Shown here: positions 36,420 to 43,839 of the stretch, piece by piece
Layout of the letters: the number at the start of each line of letters is the position of its first letter
Numbering within the stretch: position 1 is the first letter of the stretch
Assembly (NCBI RefSeq): GCF_022012435.1
Contig: NZ_JAKLUA010000001.1
Span: 930,001 to 994,000, forward strand
From: Bradyrhizobium zhengyangense
GTDB lineage: Bacteria > Pseudomonadota > Alphaproteobacteria > Rhizobiales > Xanthobacteraceae
DNA: 64,000 nucleotides
Reading direction: 5' to 3'
The notes under the pieces: model-generated
What the model was told of the DNA's origin: nothing
Databases searched by the model: none
Seen by the model: the letters and a program-made list of their open reading frames with translations, nothing else
Position numbers and translations under genes: made by a program

Positions 36420-37478
36420 ATGGCGTTGATGCGTCGGCAGTCGCTGGTCAAGTTCGATGCGCCCCTGTGCGAGACCATCGTCGATACGCCCAAGCCCAAA
36501 GCTGCCGAGGTGCTGGTGCGCATCGAGCGCTGCGGCCTCTGCCATTCCGACCTGCACATCCAGGACGGCTATGCCGATCTCGGCGGCGGCAAGAAGCTCG
36601 ACACCACGCGCGGCATGACGCTGCCCTTCACCCTCGGCCATGAGATCGCCGGCGTCGTCGACGAAGTCGGCCCTGATGTGCCCGCAAGCCTCGTCGGTTC
36701 GAAGAAGGCGGTGTTTCCCTGGATCGGCTGCGGCCAGTGCCGCGACTGCAAGAACGGCGACGAGAATCTTTGCGCCAAGCAGCGCTTCCTCGGCGTCTCC
36801 ATCGACGGCGGCTTCGCCACCCACGTGCTGGTGCCCGACGCAAAATATCTGCTCGACTACGATCCCTTGCCGGTCAACCAGGCTGCGACCTTGATGTGCT
36901 CCGGCGTCACCGCCTACGGCGCGCTCAAGCGCCTGGTCGATCGTCCGCGCCAACGCAATCTGCTGCTGATCGGTCTTGGCGGCGTTGGCATGATGGGCCT
37001 GTCGTTCGCGCAGGCGATGTTCAAGCAGCCGATCACGGTTGCCGATCTGTCGCCAGCCGCGCGCGAGACCGCGCTGAAGAACGGGGCTGCGGTCGCCTAT
37101 GACCCGTCCGAGCCCGACGTGATCAAGCGTATCCTGAAGGAGACCGGCGGCGGCTTCGACGAGGTGGTCGACTTCGCCGGCAACGAAAAATCGATGGCGT
37201 TTGCGGTCGCGGTCGCCGCGCGCGGCGGCAAGGTCGTGATCTCAGGCCTGATGGGCGGCCAGTTCACGCTGCCGATGGTGCAATGGGTCTACAAGCGCCT
37301 CACCGTCGAGGGTTTCATGGTCGGCACGCTTGCCGAGGCGCATGAGCTGATGGCGCTCGCCCGCGCCGGCAAGATCAAGCCGACGCCGATGCGCGAAGAG
37401 CCGATGGGCGACGTCCAGAAGTGGATCGACGAATTGCGCGGCGGCAAGGTGGTCGGCCGTATCGTGCTGAAGAACTGA
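36420..37478 (+). CDS. zinc-dependent alcohol dehydrogenase (MDR superfamily)
   Basis: A 352-residue medium-chain dehydrogenase. Catalytic zinc ligands are in CGLCHSDLH (Cys38) and GHEIAGVV. The structural zinc is held by four Cys in GCGQCRDCKNGDENLC, and the NAD-binding motif is GLGGVGMMGL. The ATG at 36420 follows GGAGGA; a longer frame into rsmA is unsupported. It stands 22 bases after rsmA, so it may be read through from the LPS operon, but its own expression is as likely. Substrate range is not predictable; the closest style is AdhP/alcohol dehydrogenase of rhizobia. Confidence 0.9.
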   Translation: MALMRRQSLVKFDAPLCETIVDTPKPKAAEVLVRIERCGLCHSDLHIQDGYADLGGGKKLDTTRGMTLPFTLGHEIAGVVDEVGPDVPASLVGSKKAVFPWIGCGQCRDCKNGDENLCAKQRFLGVSIDGGFATHVLVPDAKYLLDYDPLPVNQAATLMCSGVTAYGALKRLVDRPRQRNLLLIGLGGVGMMGLSFAQAMFKQPITVADLSPAARETALKNGAAVAYDPSEPDVIKRILKETGGGFDEVVDFAGNEKSMAFAVAVAARGGKVVISGLMGGQFTLPMVQWVYKRLTVEGFMVGTLAEAHELMALARAGKIKPTPMREEPMGDVQKWIDELRGGKVVGRIVLKN

Positions 37479-37519
37479 GTACCAGTCGGCGGCGGGATGC
37501 ACGTCTCGCCGCCGCGCCC

Positions 37520-37544
37520 GGAACGGCTTCGGTCGCACCGCGTT
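37520..37544 (+). promoter_or_regulatory. EcfG-type general-stress promoter match (GGAAC-N16-CGTT)
   Basis: GGAAC at 37520-37524 and CGTT at 37541-37544 are separated by 16 bases, an exact match to the alphaproteobacterial EcfG consensus. The ATG at 37553 is only 8 bases beyond the -10 element, so the transcript would be nearly leaderless. Confidence 0.45.
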
Positions 37545-37552
37545 GGCAGCGC

Positions 37553-37780
37553 ATGTCCATTCGCTGTACGGTCGAGAGCGCATTCTTCATCGCCTGGAGC
37601 TTCCTTGAGAAGACCGGCGAGCTCGGGCCGCCTGATGCGTCCGCGGACATCATTCTCGATGCGATCGAGGCGCAACTCAGGACCGGCGAGCGCCGGCCGC
37701 TGATGCTCTCCAACCGAGCGATCGAGGCCTATCGGCGGGCGAACCGCCAGTCGGCGGCGCGCGAGGCCCGCCTGGGGTAG
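37553..37780 (+). CDS. small protein of unknown function, possibly stress-induced
   Basis: A 75-residue protein: MSIRCTVESAFFIAWSFLEKTGELG, then DASADIILDAIEAQLRTGERRPLMLSNRAIEAYRR. The pattern alternates helices with a conserved-looking GERR.LMLSN.AI..Y segment, and it reads as soluble. No ribosome-binding site is evident before ATG 37553, which lies immediately after an EcfG-type promoter match, so leaderless translation is possible. The frame is open upstream to 37421 but that section overlaps adh and is not protein-like. I recognise it only as a hypothetical rhizobial protein. Confidence 0.7.
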   Translation: MSIRCTVESAFFIAWSFLEKTGELGPPDASADIILDAIEAQLRTGERRPLMLSNRAIEAYRRANRQSAAREARLG

Positions 37781-37998
37781 CGGGTCACCTGCGCATACGC
37801 TGTGTTCACTGTTGCACAGAGCGGGTGTTCCGTTTTCGAAATATCCGGTGTTCTCCGGTCAAGAACAGAGTTCGAAGCGTGGCGGACAGGCAACAATGCT
37901 TGCGCGGCGGCGCCCGACATCAATCTCTTTCAATTTCCCGTAAGGCCAGTGCGCCAGTTGATCTGCGTTCGCGTTGCGATCACTTCAGACCCGAGCTT

Positions 37999-38024
37999 GG
38001 AACGCCGTGTGCGTCCAGCGCGTT
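37999..38024 (+). promoter_or_regulatory. EcfG-type general-stress promoter match (GGAAC-N17-CGTT)
   Basis: GGAAC at 37999-38003 and CGTT at 38021-38024 are separated by 17 bases, an exact consensus match. The downstream ATG (38061) is 36 bases from the -10, a normal leader length. This second match within 500 bases points to general-stress control of the small-gene cluster. Confidence 0.55.
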
Positions 38025-38060
38025 CACCACTCGTCAAGGCAATAACGGAGTCCGATTTGC

Positions 38061-38252
38061 ATGACGAAGCCGCTGACAAAAACCGTGCAACCTGTTCCCA
38101 ACGAGAACCAGAGCCACAAGGGCGCCGGCAGCGCGCCGACAGTTCCTGTCGACACGACCAAAGGCCATCGCGACGACGAGAAACAGAACATCCGTGAGCA
38201 GGCTGCCCACGGCAACATCACCCAGAACACCAGCAACCGGCGCATGGGCTAG
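38061..38252 (+). CDS. small hydrophilic protein, probable stress protein of unknown function
   Basis: A 63-residue, strongly hydrophilic and probably disordered protein (MTKPLTKTVQPVPNENQSH..., ending GNITQNTSNRRMG). It is rich in Asn, Gln, Lys, Thr and Pro with almost no hydrophobic core. Short proteins of this style are common hypothetical genes in Bradyrhizobium. An exact EcfG promoter match lies at 37999-38024. The ribosome-binding site is modest (CGGAG about 12 bases ahead). Protective, desiccation-type function is inference only. Confidence 0.7.
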   Translation: MTKPLTKTVQPVPNENQSHKGAGSAPTVPVDTTKGHRDDEKQNIREQAAHGNITQNTSNRRMG

Positions 38253-38292
38253 GCGCAGAAACCAGGGGGACTAAAGAGGAGATACGAACTTG

Positions 38293-38466
38293 ATGACCCC
38301 CGGCAAATGGTACGATCCGATCTCCGAACGCTGGATCGCGCCGCGCGAATTCCACGTCGTAGCTCCCTCCCCCCACGCCAGCGAGAACCACGTACTCGAG
38401 ATGCAGAGGTCCATCGAGATCCAGCGCATCTGGCGCCTGCTGGTCGATTGCTGCGCAAGCAAGTGA
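38293..38466 (+). CDS. small protein of unknown function
   Basis: A 57-residue ORF beginning MTPGKWYDPISERW and ending RLLVDCCASK. AGAGGAG at 38275-38281 lies 11 bases before the ATG; a TTG at 38290 would shorten the spacing to 8. It follows the 63-residue gene by 40 bases on the same strand and may share its transcript. It has a central helix (VLEMQRSIEIQRIWRLL) and two adjacent Cys near the end. The case rests on ribosome-binding site, position and protein-like composition. Confidence 0.5.
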   Translation: MTPGKWYDPISERWIAPREFHVVAPSPHASENHVLEMQRSIEIQRIWRLLVDCCASK

Positions 38467-38527
38467 TGCTCTTGCCCGTGCGTGACGGCGAAGCAGCGCG
38501 CCGTCAGCCACATGTTAGTCTTTCTGC

Positions 38528-38761
38528 ATGACCGATCCCGCATCCTCCGCCAGGCCTGTCGCTAAGCCCATTGCAATCGCGATCCGCTATCTCGCGATCA
38601 TCGCCGGCTGCGCCTGCCTCCTTGTCACCGCGATCTGCTTTGCGATCGCGTGCCAGGTCTTCATTCAAACCGGCGTGTTCGCGCAATCCTACGTGATGGT
38701 GGGATTGATCGGCGGCGTGCTCGGCATGTTGGCGCTGAAGCTGGCGAGTGTGTGGAGATAG
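38528..38761 (+). CDS. small membrane protein, two transmembrane segments
   Basis: A 77-residue protein with a short polar N-terminus (MTDPASSARPVAKP), a first hydrophobic segment AIRYLAIIAGCACLLVTAICFAIA and a second MVGLIGGVLGMLALKLAS. It should be an inner-membrane hairpin. No ribosome-binding site is clear. It belongs to the cluster of small unknown genes between adh and the caspase-like gene. Function unknown. Confidence 0.6.
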   Translation: MTDPASSARPVAKPIAIAIRYLAIIAGCACLLVTAICFAIACQVFIQTGVFAQSYVMVGLIGGVLGMLALKLASVWR

Positions 38762-38986
38762 ACCCCCTTCGGCCCTGCCGGTGCGACGGGGGCAAAAGTG
38801 TATCGCTTTGGCCTCCATCGGGCGAAGTCACAAAGCAAGCCTCGGGCAAAAGCCGCCGCGAGATGGATGTGTCCTGCCCTTCCCGGCCGCGAGGCCTGGA
38901 AGGCTCGCTGCCGCACGGAATGTCGCACACCGCTTTTCGCGAGCGCGCCCGGCTGGTAGATTGTCGGCATTGATTTGGGGGCTTTC

Positions 38987-40330
38987 ATGCACGCGAGGAT
39001 TTTCAATCGCGTCCTGACGCTGGCGGCGCTCATCGCAGCCACGCTTGTTGCCGCGCAGCCGGCATCGGCCGAGAAGCGCATCGCGCTGGTCGTCGGCAAC
39101 TCCGCCTACAAGAACATCACGCCGCTCGACAATCCGTCCAAGGACGCGACGCTGATGGCCGACACGCTCGGCTCGCTCGGCTTCGCGCTGGTCGGCGGCC
39201 ACGCCCAGCTCGATCTCGACAAGGCCGCGATGGACATCGCCGTGCAGAGCTTTGGGAAGCAGGTGCAGGGCGCTGACGTTGCGCTGTTCTATTATGCCGG
39301 CCACGGCGTACAGGTAGCCGGCTCCAACTACCTCGTCCCGGTCGGCGCCAATCCGACACGCGAGGCCGACGTCGATTTCCAGATGACCGACGTCAACCTC
39401 GTGCTGCGGCAGATGCAGGGCTCCGGCACGCGGCTCAACCTCGTCATTCTCGATGCCTGCCGCAACAATCCCTTCGGCTCGCGCGGCCTACGTTCCTCCG
39501 AAGGGGGCCTTGCGCAGATGCGCGCGCCCGAGGGCACGCTGATCTCCTACGCGACACAGCCCGGCAATGTCGCCCAGGACGGCAGCGACGGTCACAGCCC
39601 CTACACCAAGGCGCTCGCCGCGACCGTCCGCACCGCAGGCCTCGACGTATTCCAGACCTTCAACCAGGTCGGGCTTGCCGTGAAGCGCGCCACCGCAGGC
39701 GCGCAGCAACCCTGGGTCTCGTCCTCGCCAATCGACGGCACGTTCTACTTCGTGCCACCGACGCAAACCGCGCCACCACAGGTCGCGGCGATGCAGCCCG
39801 ATCCACTGCCGTCGGAGCGCCTCCGTGCCGACCCCGACCGCGTTCCGTTGCGCGATGCCGCGTTGCTCAGCGAGTTGAACGAGCGGCTCTACGAGCTCAA
39901 TTTCGATCCTGACACGCCCGACGGATTGACGCGCGCCATCACGAAACTTCAACAGCGCATTGCCATGGCACCAACAGGCGAAGCGACCGAGGGCCTGCTG
40001 CTGCGGATGCGCAAGATGGAGGATCTCAAGCCGTGGGGCTCGATCGTCTACGGGCCCGACAGCAACAAATGGGGCATCTCGTGGAATCACGCCTCGCGGC
40101 GCGCGGCGGTGGCGGATGCGCGCGGCAATTGCGCCGGTGCCAAATGTGCGATCGAGCTCTCCTTCTACGGCAAGAGCTGTGGCGCGTTCGCAATCTCGGA
40201 CAAATCCTGGTCGCTGGTCCAGCGCGACAGCGTCCAGCGCGCGAAGGACGCAGCGCTTGACGATTGCGGAAAGGCTGGCAAAGCTTGCCGCATTATTGGG
40301 GCCGTCTGCGCCGACGGCTCCGGTCGTTGA
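38987..40330 (+). CDS. exported caspase-family protein with DUF4189 domain
   Basis: A 447-residue protein. The ATG at 38987 begins a signal peptide (MHARIFNRVLTLAALIAATLVAAQPASA). The caspase p20-like domain spans about 30-270: ALVVGNSAYKNITPLDNP, the catalytic His106 in YYAGHGVQ and Cys158 in ILDACRNNPF. Both catalytic residues are present. A helical spacer follows. The C-terminal ~95 residues (WGSIVYGPDSNKWGISWNHASRRAAV...CAIELSFYGKSCGAFA) match the DUF4189 pattern, with several Cys that could form disulfides outside the cytoplasm. TTG 38975 is a less likely start. The substrate is unknown. Such proteins recur in rhizobia and are suggested, not shown, to act in stress or death pathways. Confidence 0.88.
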   Translation: MHARIFNRVLTLAALIAATLVAAQPASAEKRIALVVGNSAYKNITPLDNPSKDATLMADTLGSLGFALVGGHAQLDLDKAAMDIAVQSFGKQVQGADVALFYYAGHGVQVAGSNYLVPVGANPTREADVDFQMTDVNLVLRQMQGSGTRLNLVILDACRNNPFGSRGLRSSEGGLAQMRAPEGTLISYATQPGNVAQDGSDGHSPYTKALAATVRTAGLDVFQTFNQVGLAVKRATAGAQQPWVSSSPIDGTFYFVPPTQTAPPQVAAMQPDPLPSERLRADPDRVPLRDAALLSELNERLYELNFDPDTPDGLTRAITKLQQRIAMAPTGEATEGLLLRMRKMEDLKPWGSIVYGPDSNKWGISWNHASRRAAVADARGNCAGAKCAIELSFYGKSCGAFAISDKSWSLVQRDSVQRAKDAALDDCGKAGKACRIIGAVCADGSGR

Positions 40331-40355
40331 TTTTCATAATGTGGATTGGTTGCTC

Positions 40356-40862
40356 ATGACGAACTTCGCCCGCGCCTTTGCGCTCACCTCGCTCATCGTC
40401 ACCCTCGCCTCGACAGCCACATTCGCGCAATCCGGCAGCGCCGGCGGCTCGATTGGCAATGACGAGAAGTCCCTGTCCGGCTCGCGCCAGGACAGTGCGC
40501 CCGGCCGCTCCGCCGAACCCGCGCCGTCGGCGCGCCGGAGCAAACCGGCCGCAGACGAACCCCGCTCGTCGTCACGGCGCGGTGGTGGAGGCGGTGGCGG
40601 AGGCAGCTTCGACGGCGCCTGGTCCGTCACCAGCGTCGGCTGTGGCGGCACGGTCAGCGGCGCGACCGTCGTGACCTCGGGCCGTGTGATCGCCGAAGGC
40701 GTCAGCGGGACCGTCAGCCCGAACGGCGCGGTGCACACGTTCGGGCATGGTGAAGGCGGCATCACCTATACCGGCGCCGGCCGCCTGTCCGGGCGCAGCG
40801 GTTCCGGCACGTTCCGCCGCTCCGACGGCTGCTCGGGAACCTGGACCGCGAGCAAGCAATAA
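40356..40862 (+). CDS. exported Gly/Ser-rich protein, unknown function
   Basis: A 168-residue protein with signal peptide MTNFARAFALTSLIVTLASTATFAQ. A basic, Ser/Pro/Arg-rich linker with an eight-Gly run follows. The C-terminal domain (FDGAWSVTSVGCGGTVSGATVVTSGRVIAEG...YTGAGRLSGRSGSGTFRRSDGCSGTWTASK) looks like a small beta-sheet fold with two Cys that could pair. It lies 25 bases after the caspase-like gene, so the two may be co-transcribed. No family was named from sequence alone; the beta domain resembles the GxW.G.W..S family of small periplasmic proteins. Confidence 0.72.
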   Translation: MTNFARAFALTSLIVTLASTATFAQSGSAGGSIGNDEKSLSGSRQDSAPGRSAEPAPSARRSKPAADEPRSSSRRGGGGGGGGSFDGAWSVTSVGCGGTVSGATVVTSGRVIAEGVSGTVSPNGAVHTFGHGEGGITYTGAGRLSGRSGSGTFRRSDGCSGTWTASKQ

Positions 40863-41014
40863 CGCCGGCAAAAAGCCTGAATTCGCGGGGGAACGAACGC
40901 CGCGCAGGCCCGATTCAAGCCACATCCTCTCCGGATTTGCGGCTCATTGCCACCTAACTCTTTGTTGAGAAAGGGAAGGTAACGAGTTGCGTCATGCGTA
41001 ATCGGGAGACCAGG

Positions 41015-42229
41015 ATGGGCAACCGCACCGCAAAGTTTCTATCCGCGCTGGTCGGCAGCATTATTGCCGGCGCACCATTGGCCGCTGTCTCACAGAACGC
41101 GCCAAGCGCCCCTGCCGCTGCAAGCACGGCGAATGCCGCGAGCGACTGTCTCGGCTCGCCGAAGGGCACAGCGCCGCAGGGACAGCACTGGCACTATCGC
41201 GTGGAACGCGGGACCAAGCGGCAGTGTTGGTATCTGCGTGCCGAGGGCGCTAAGGCCACAACCACCGCGCAGACCGCTGAAGGTTCGGCGCAACCGGATT
41301 CATCGCCACCGCAATCGGTGCAGAATGCGCGCGCCGAATATATCGTGCCGCAGGGAACGCCCGCGCAAGCAGCGCCTGCGACCGCGCCGAAGGCAACTCA
41401 GCCCGCGCCCACCAGCAGCGGCGAAACGCAGCAGCCGGCCGTCGCCACGCGCTGGCCTGATACCATGACGGCAGCCGCCGCGCCGGAGCTGGCAGCGGCA
41501 CCCGCGCCAGCAATCGACCAGCCGAGCGCGCAGCCGCCGGCATCCCCTGCCCCGGTGGCGCCCGCCTCGGCCGACAATGCTGACAAGCCGACGGGGTCGC
41601 TCCCGACATTGCTGCTCGTGATCGTCGGAGCGCTCGCGCTCGCCGGCCTCATCGCCAGCGTAATCTATCGCTTCGCCGGTGGCCGAGCGCGCGTGCAGAC
41701 GGCCGATCGCCGCGTGAATTGGGACAGGCAGGATGATGGCAACAGCCGCGCGCCCTGGCACGCGGCGCCGCGCGCAGAGCGGCCGCTTCCGGTGGACTTC
41801 GACGCTGTGCGTCCGGAGCCGCCGCAGATCGCCGCATTCACCGACGAAATCCGCCGGATCGCAGCGCAAAGCCGTCCCCTTGCGGTCGCGGCCGCGGAGC
41901 CCGAGAAGACCGAGATCGACTATTTCGATGGCGAGTTCGAGATCGAGGCGACAGCGTCTCTCGCGGCCGACGGCCAAGACGACGGCCATGGCGAAGAAAC
42001 GACCGATCACGATGTGAACGCGCATCAGGAGCACGTCCACGACGCGGACGCGCACGAGGACCATGCGCGCGACGACAATGCCGTCGACGTCGACGTCATC
42101 ACGGCGATGCTGGAACGGCTGGCGAACGAGGGGCCGCGGCTGACGCAGCCGAGAATCGAGCCTAGCCTTGAAGCTGACCTTGCAGCCCTCGCACGAAGCT
42201 CACGAGGCCGGTCCGCCGCTCGCGCTTGA
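41015..42229 (+). CDS. exported single-pass membrane protein with low-complexity regions
   Basis: A 404-residue protein. ATG 41015 is chosen because GGGAG ends 7 bases ahead; ATG 40994 would add seven residues. A signal peptide (FLSALVGSIIAGAPLAAVSQ) leads to a short conserved block CLGSPKGTAPQGQHWHYRVERGTKRQCWYLR, with two Cys likely paired. A Pro/Ala/Gln-rich linker, one transmembrane segment (LPTLLLVIVGALALAGLIASVIYRFAGG, near 200-230) and an acidic cytoplasmic tail with a His/Asp/Glu-rich run follow. The last 68 bases overlap the 3' end of the convergent gmk gene. Function unknown; the His/Asp-rich tail might bind metal. Confidence 0.72.
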   Translation: MGNRTAKFLSALVGSIIAGAPLAAVSQNAPSAPAAASTANAASDCLGSPKGTAPQGQHWHYRVERGTKRQCWYLRAEGAKATTTAQTAEGSAQPDSSPPQSVQNARAEYIVPQGTPAQAAPATAPKATQPAPTSSGETQQPAVATRWPDTMTAAAAPELAAAPAPAIDQPSAQPPASPAPVAPASADNADKPTGSLPTLLLVIVGALALAGLIASVIYRFAGGRARVQTADRRVNWDRQDDGNSRAPWHAAPRAERPLPVDFDAVRPEPPQIAAFTDEIRRIAAQSRPLAVAAAEPEKTEIDYFDGEFEIEATASLAADGQDDGHGEETTDHDVNAHQEHVHDADAHEDHARDDNAVDVDVITAMLERLANEGPRLTQPRIEPSLEADLAALARSSRGRSAARA

Positions 42230-42818
42230 GGCGCTCGGCCTTCAGGATCGACTGCACCTCGGCGAAGGCGTCATCGACGTTGTGATTGATGACGATGTAG
42301 TCGTACTCGGCCCAGTGGCTCATCTCATGGCTGGCGCGGCTCATGCGCTTGCGGATGACCTCGTCGGAATCCTGCGCGCGCGAATGCAGCCGCTTCTCGA
42401 GATCGCCGGCCGACGGCGGCAGGATGAAGACGCTGACGACGTCGGCGCGCGCTTTTTCGCGCAATTGCTGGGTTCCTTGCCAATCGATGTCGAACAGCAC
42501 GTCCTGCCCCGCCGACAGCGCGGTCTCGACGGGCGCGCGCGGCGTGCCGTAGCTGTTGTCGAACACGGTGGCCCATTCCAGGAGCTCGTCGCCCTTCACC
42601 ATGGCGTCGAACTTGGCCTTGTCGACGAACAGATAATCGCGGCCGTCGACCTCGCCGGGCCGCATCGCGCGTGTGGTCGCGGACACCGACATGCGAAGGC
42701 CCGGCATACGGTCGATCAGCATGCGCGACAGCGTCGTCTTGCCCGCCCCCGATGGCGAAGACAGCACGAACATCAATCCGCGCCGCTCGACCCCGTCAGT
42801 GCCGTGCCCCGTCGTCAT
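42162..42818 (-). CDS. gmk: guanylate kinase
   Basis: Phosphorylates GMP to GDP. The 218-residue protein has the P-loop SSPSGAGKTTLSR near residues 20-32, the GMP-binding segment SVSATTRAMRPGEVDGRDYLFV, and FDIDWQGTQQLREKA. It is slightly longer than the usual 205-210 residues because of a short N-terminal extension (MTTGHGTDGVERRG). It follows yicC by 3 bases. Its 3' end overlaps the convergent gene by 68 bases. Confidence 0.97.
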   Translation of the reverse strand: MTTGHGTDGVERRGLMFVLSSPSGAGKTTLSRMLIDRMPGLRMSVSATTRAMRPGEVDGRDYLFVDKAKFDAMVKGDELLEWATVFDNSYGTPRAPVETALSAGQDVLFDIDWQGTQQLREKARADVVSVFILPPSAGDLEKRLHSRAQDSDEVIRKRMSRASHEMSHWAEYDYIVINHNVDDAFAEVQSILKAERLKRERRTGLVSFVRGLQGQLQG

Positions 42819-42821
42819 CGA

Positions 42822-43709
42822 TCACTCCAGATTCTGGACCTGTTCGCGGAATTGCTCGACCACGTTCTTCATGGCGAGCCCGGTATTGGTCAGCTCGATG
42901 TCGTTCGACTTCGAGCAGCAGGTGTTGACCTCGCGGTGAAACTCCTGCGCCAGGAAATCGAGCTTGCGGCCGATCGGGCCGCCCTTGCCGATCAGCTCGC
43001 GCGCCTGCGCGATGTGGGATGCGATGCGGTCGAGCTCCTCGCGGATGTCGGCCTTTGTGGCGATAAGGATCGCTTCCTGCATCAGGCGGTCGGAATCGAA
43101 ACGGTCTGATGTGTCGAGCAGCGTGGCAATCTGCTCGGCGAGCTTCGCCTTGATCGCCTCCGGCTTGCGGCCGGGCGCGCTTTCCGCCTTCTTCGCGAGT
43201 TGCTCGACCTCGTCGACCCGCTGGGTCAGGATCTGGCCGAGCGAGGTGCCCTCGCGCTTGCGCATCGCCACGAGCTCGTCGAGCGCCTTGTCGAAAGCGT
43301 CGGCGGCGGCAGCGCGCGCGGCCTTGTCTTCCTCCTCATCGCCCTCGGGCTCGGCGACCTCGACGACACCCTTGATGGCCAGAAGGCCGTCGATGCTCGG
43401 CGCGACGGCGTCGATCTTGCCGGAGATGACGGCGGCCGCCTTCAGCACCGCGTTGAGCACGTCCTCATTGACGCGGACGGTGGCGGCCGCATTGGCGCGC
43501 TTGACGTTGAGATTGGCATAGACGGTGCCGCGCGAGAGCAGCTCGCCGGCGCGCTTCTTGGCGTGGGCCTCGAGCTCGTCGAATCCCTGCGGCAGCCGGA
43601 CCCTGAGGTCAAAGCCCTTGGCGTTGACCGACTTCAACTCCCATTCGAACGTATACGGCCCGCTTGCGCCGTGGCTTCGGGCAAAGCCGGTCATGGACGA
43701 CAGCGCCAT
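42822..43709 (-). CDS. yicC: YicC family endoribonuclease
   Basis: A 295-residue protein with the YicC N-terminal signature SSMTGFARSHG and ELKSVNAKGFDLRVRLP, and the DUF1732 C-terminal block RLMQEAILIATKADIREELDRIASHI...LDFLAQEFHREVNTCCSKSNDIELTN. E. coli YicC has been shown to cleave RNA. It sits between mltG and gmk, the usual alphaproteobacterial order, with 3 bases to gmk. Confidence 0.95.
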   Translation of the reverse strand: MALSSMTGFARSHGASGPYTFEWELKSVNAKGFDLRVRLPQGFDELEAHAKKRAGELLSRGTVYANLNVKRANAAATVRVNEDVLNAVLKAAAVISGKIDAVAPSIDGLLAIKGVVEVAEPEGDEEEDKAARAAAADAFDKALDELVAMRKREGTSLGQILTQRVDEVEQLAKKAESAPGRKPEAIKAKLAEQIATLLDTSDRFDSDRLMQEAILIATKADIREELDRIASHIAQARELIGKGGPIGRKLDFLAQEFHREVNTCCSKSNDIELTNTGLAMKNVVEQFREQVQNLE

Positions 43710-43734
43710 CAGGTCAAATTCTCCGGATACATGG

Positions 43735-43764
43735 GATTCGCAAGGCCATCAGGCCACGCGAATC
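43735..43764. other. hairpin between mltG and yicC
   Basis: An imperfect hairpin: outer 7-base stem GATTCGC/GCGAATC and inner GGCC-ATCA-GGCC separated by a 2-by-2 internal loop. It lies in the 130-base gap upstream of yicC on the minus strand. No T-run follows on that strand, so it may be a leader or RNA-processing site instead of a terminator. Confidence 0.4.
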
Positions 43765-43839
43765 TTAAGACTATTTTGCAGGAAAGTGGAATCCGCAAAG
43801 TCCGCAGGCAGGTCTGCAGGGACGCCGATGGGAGCAGGC

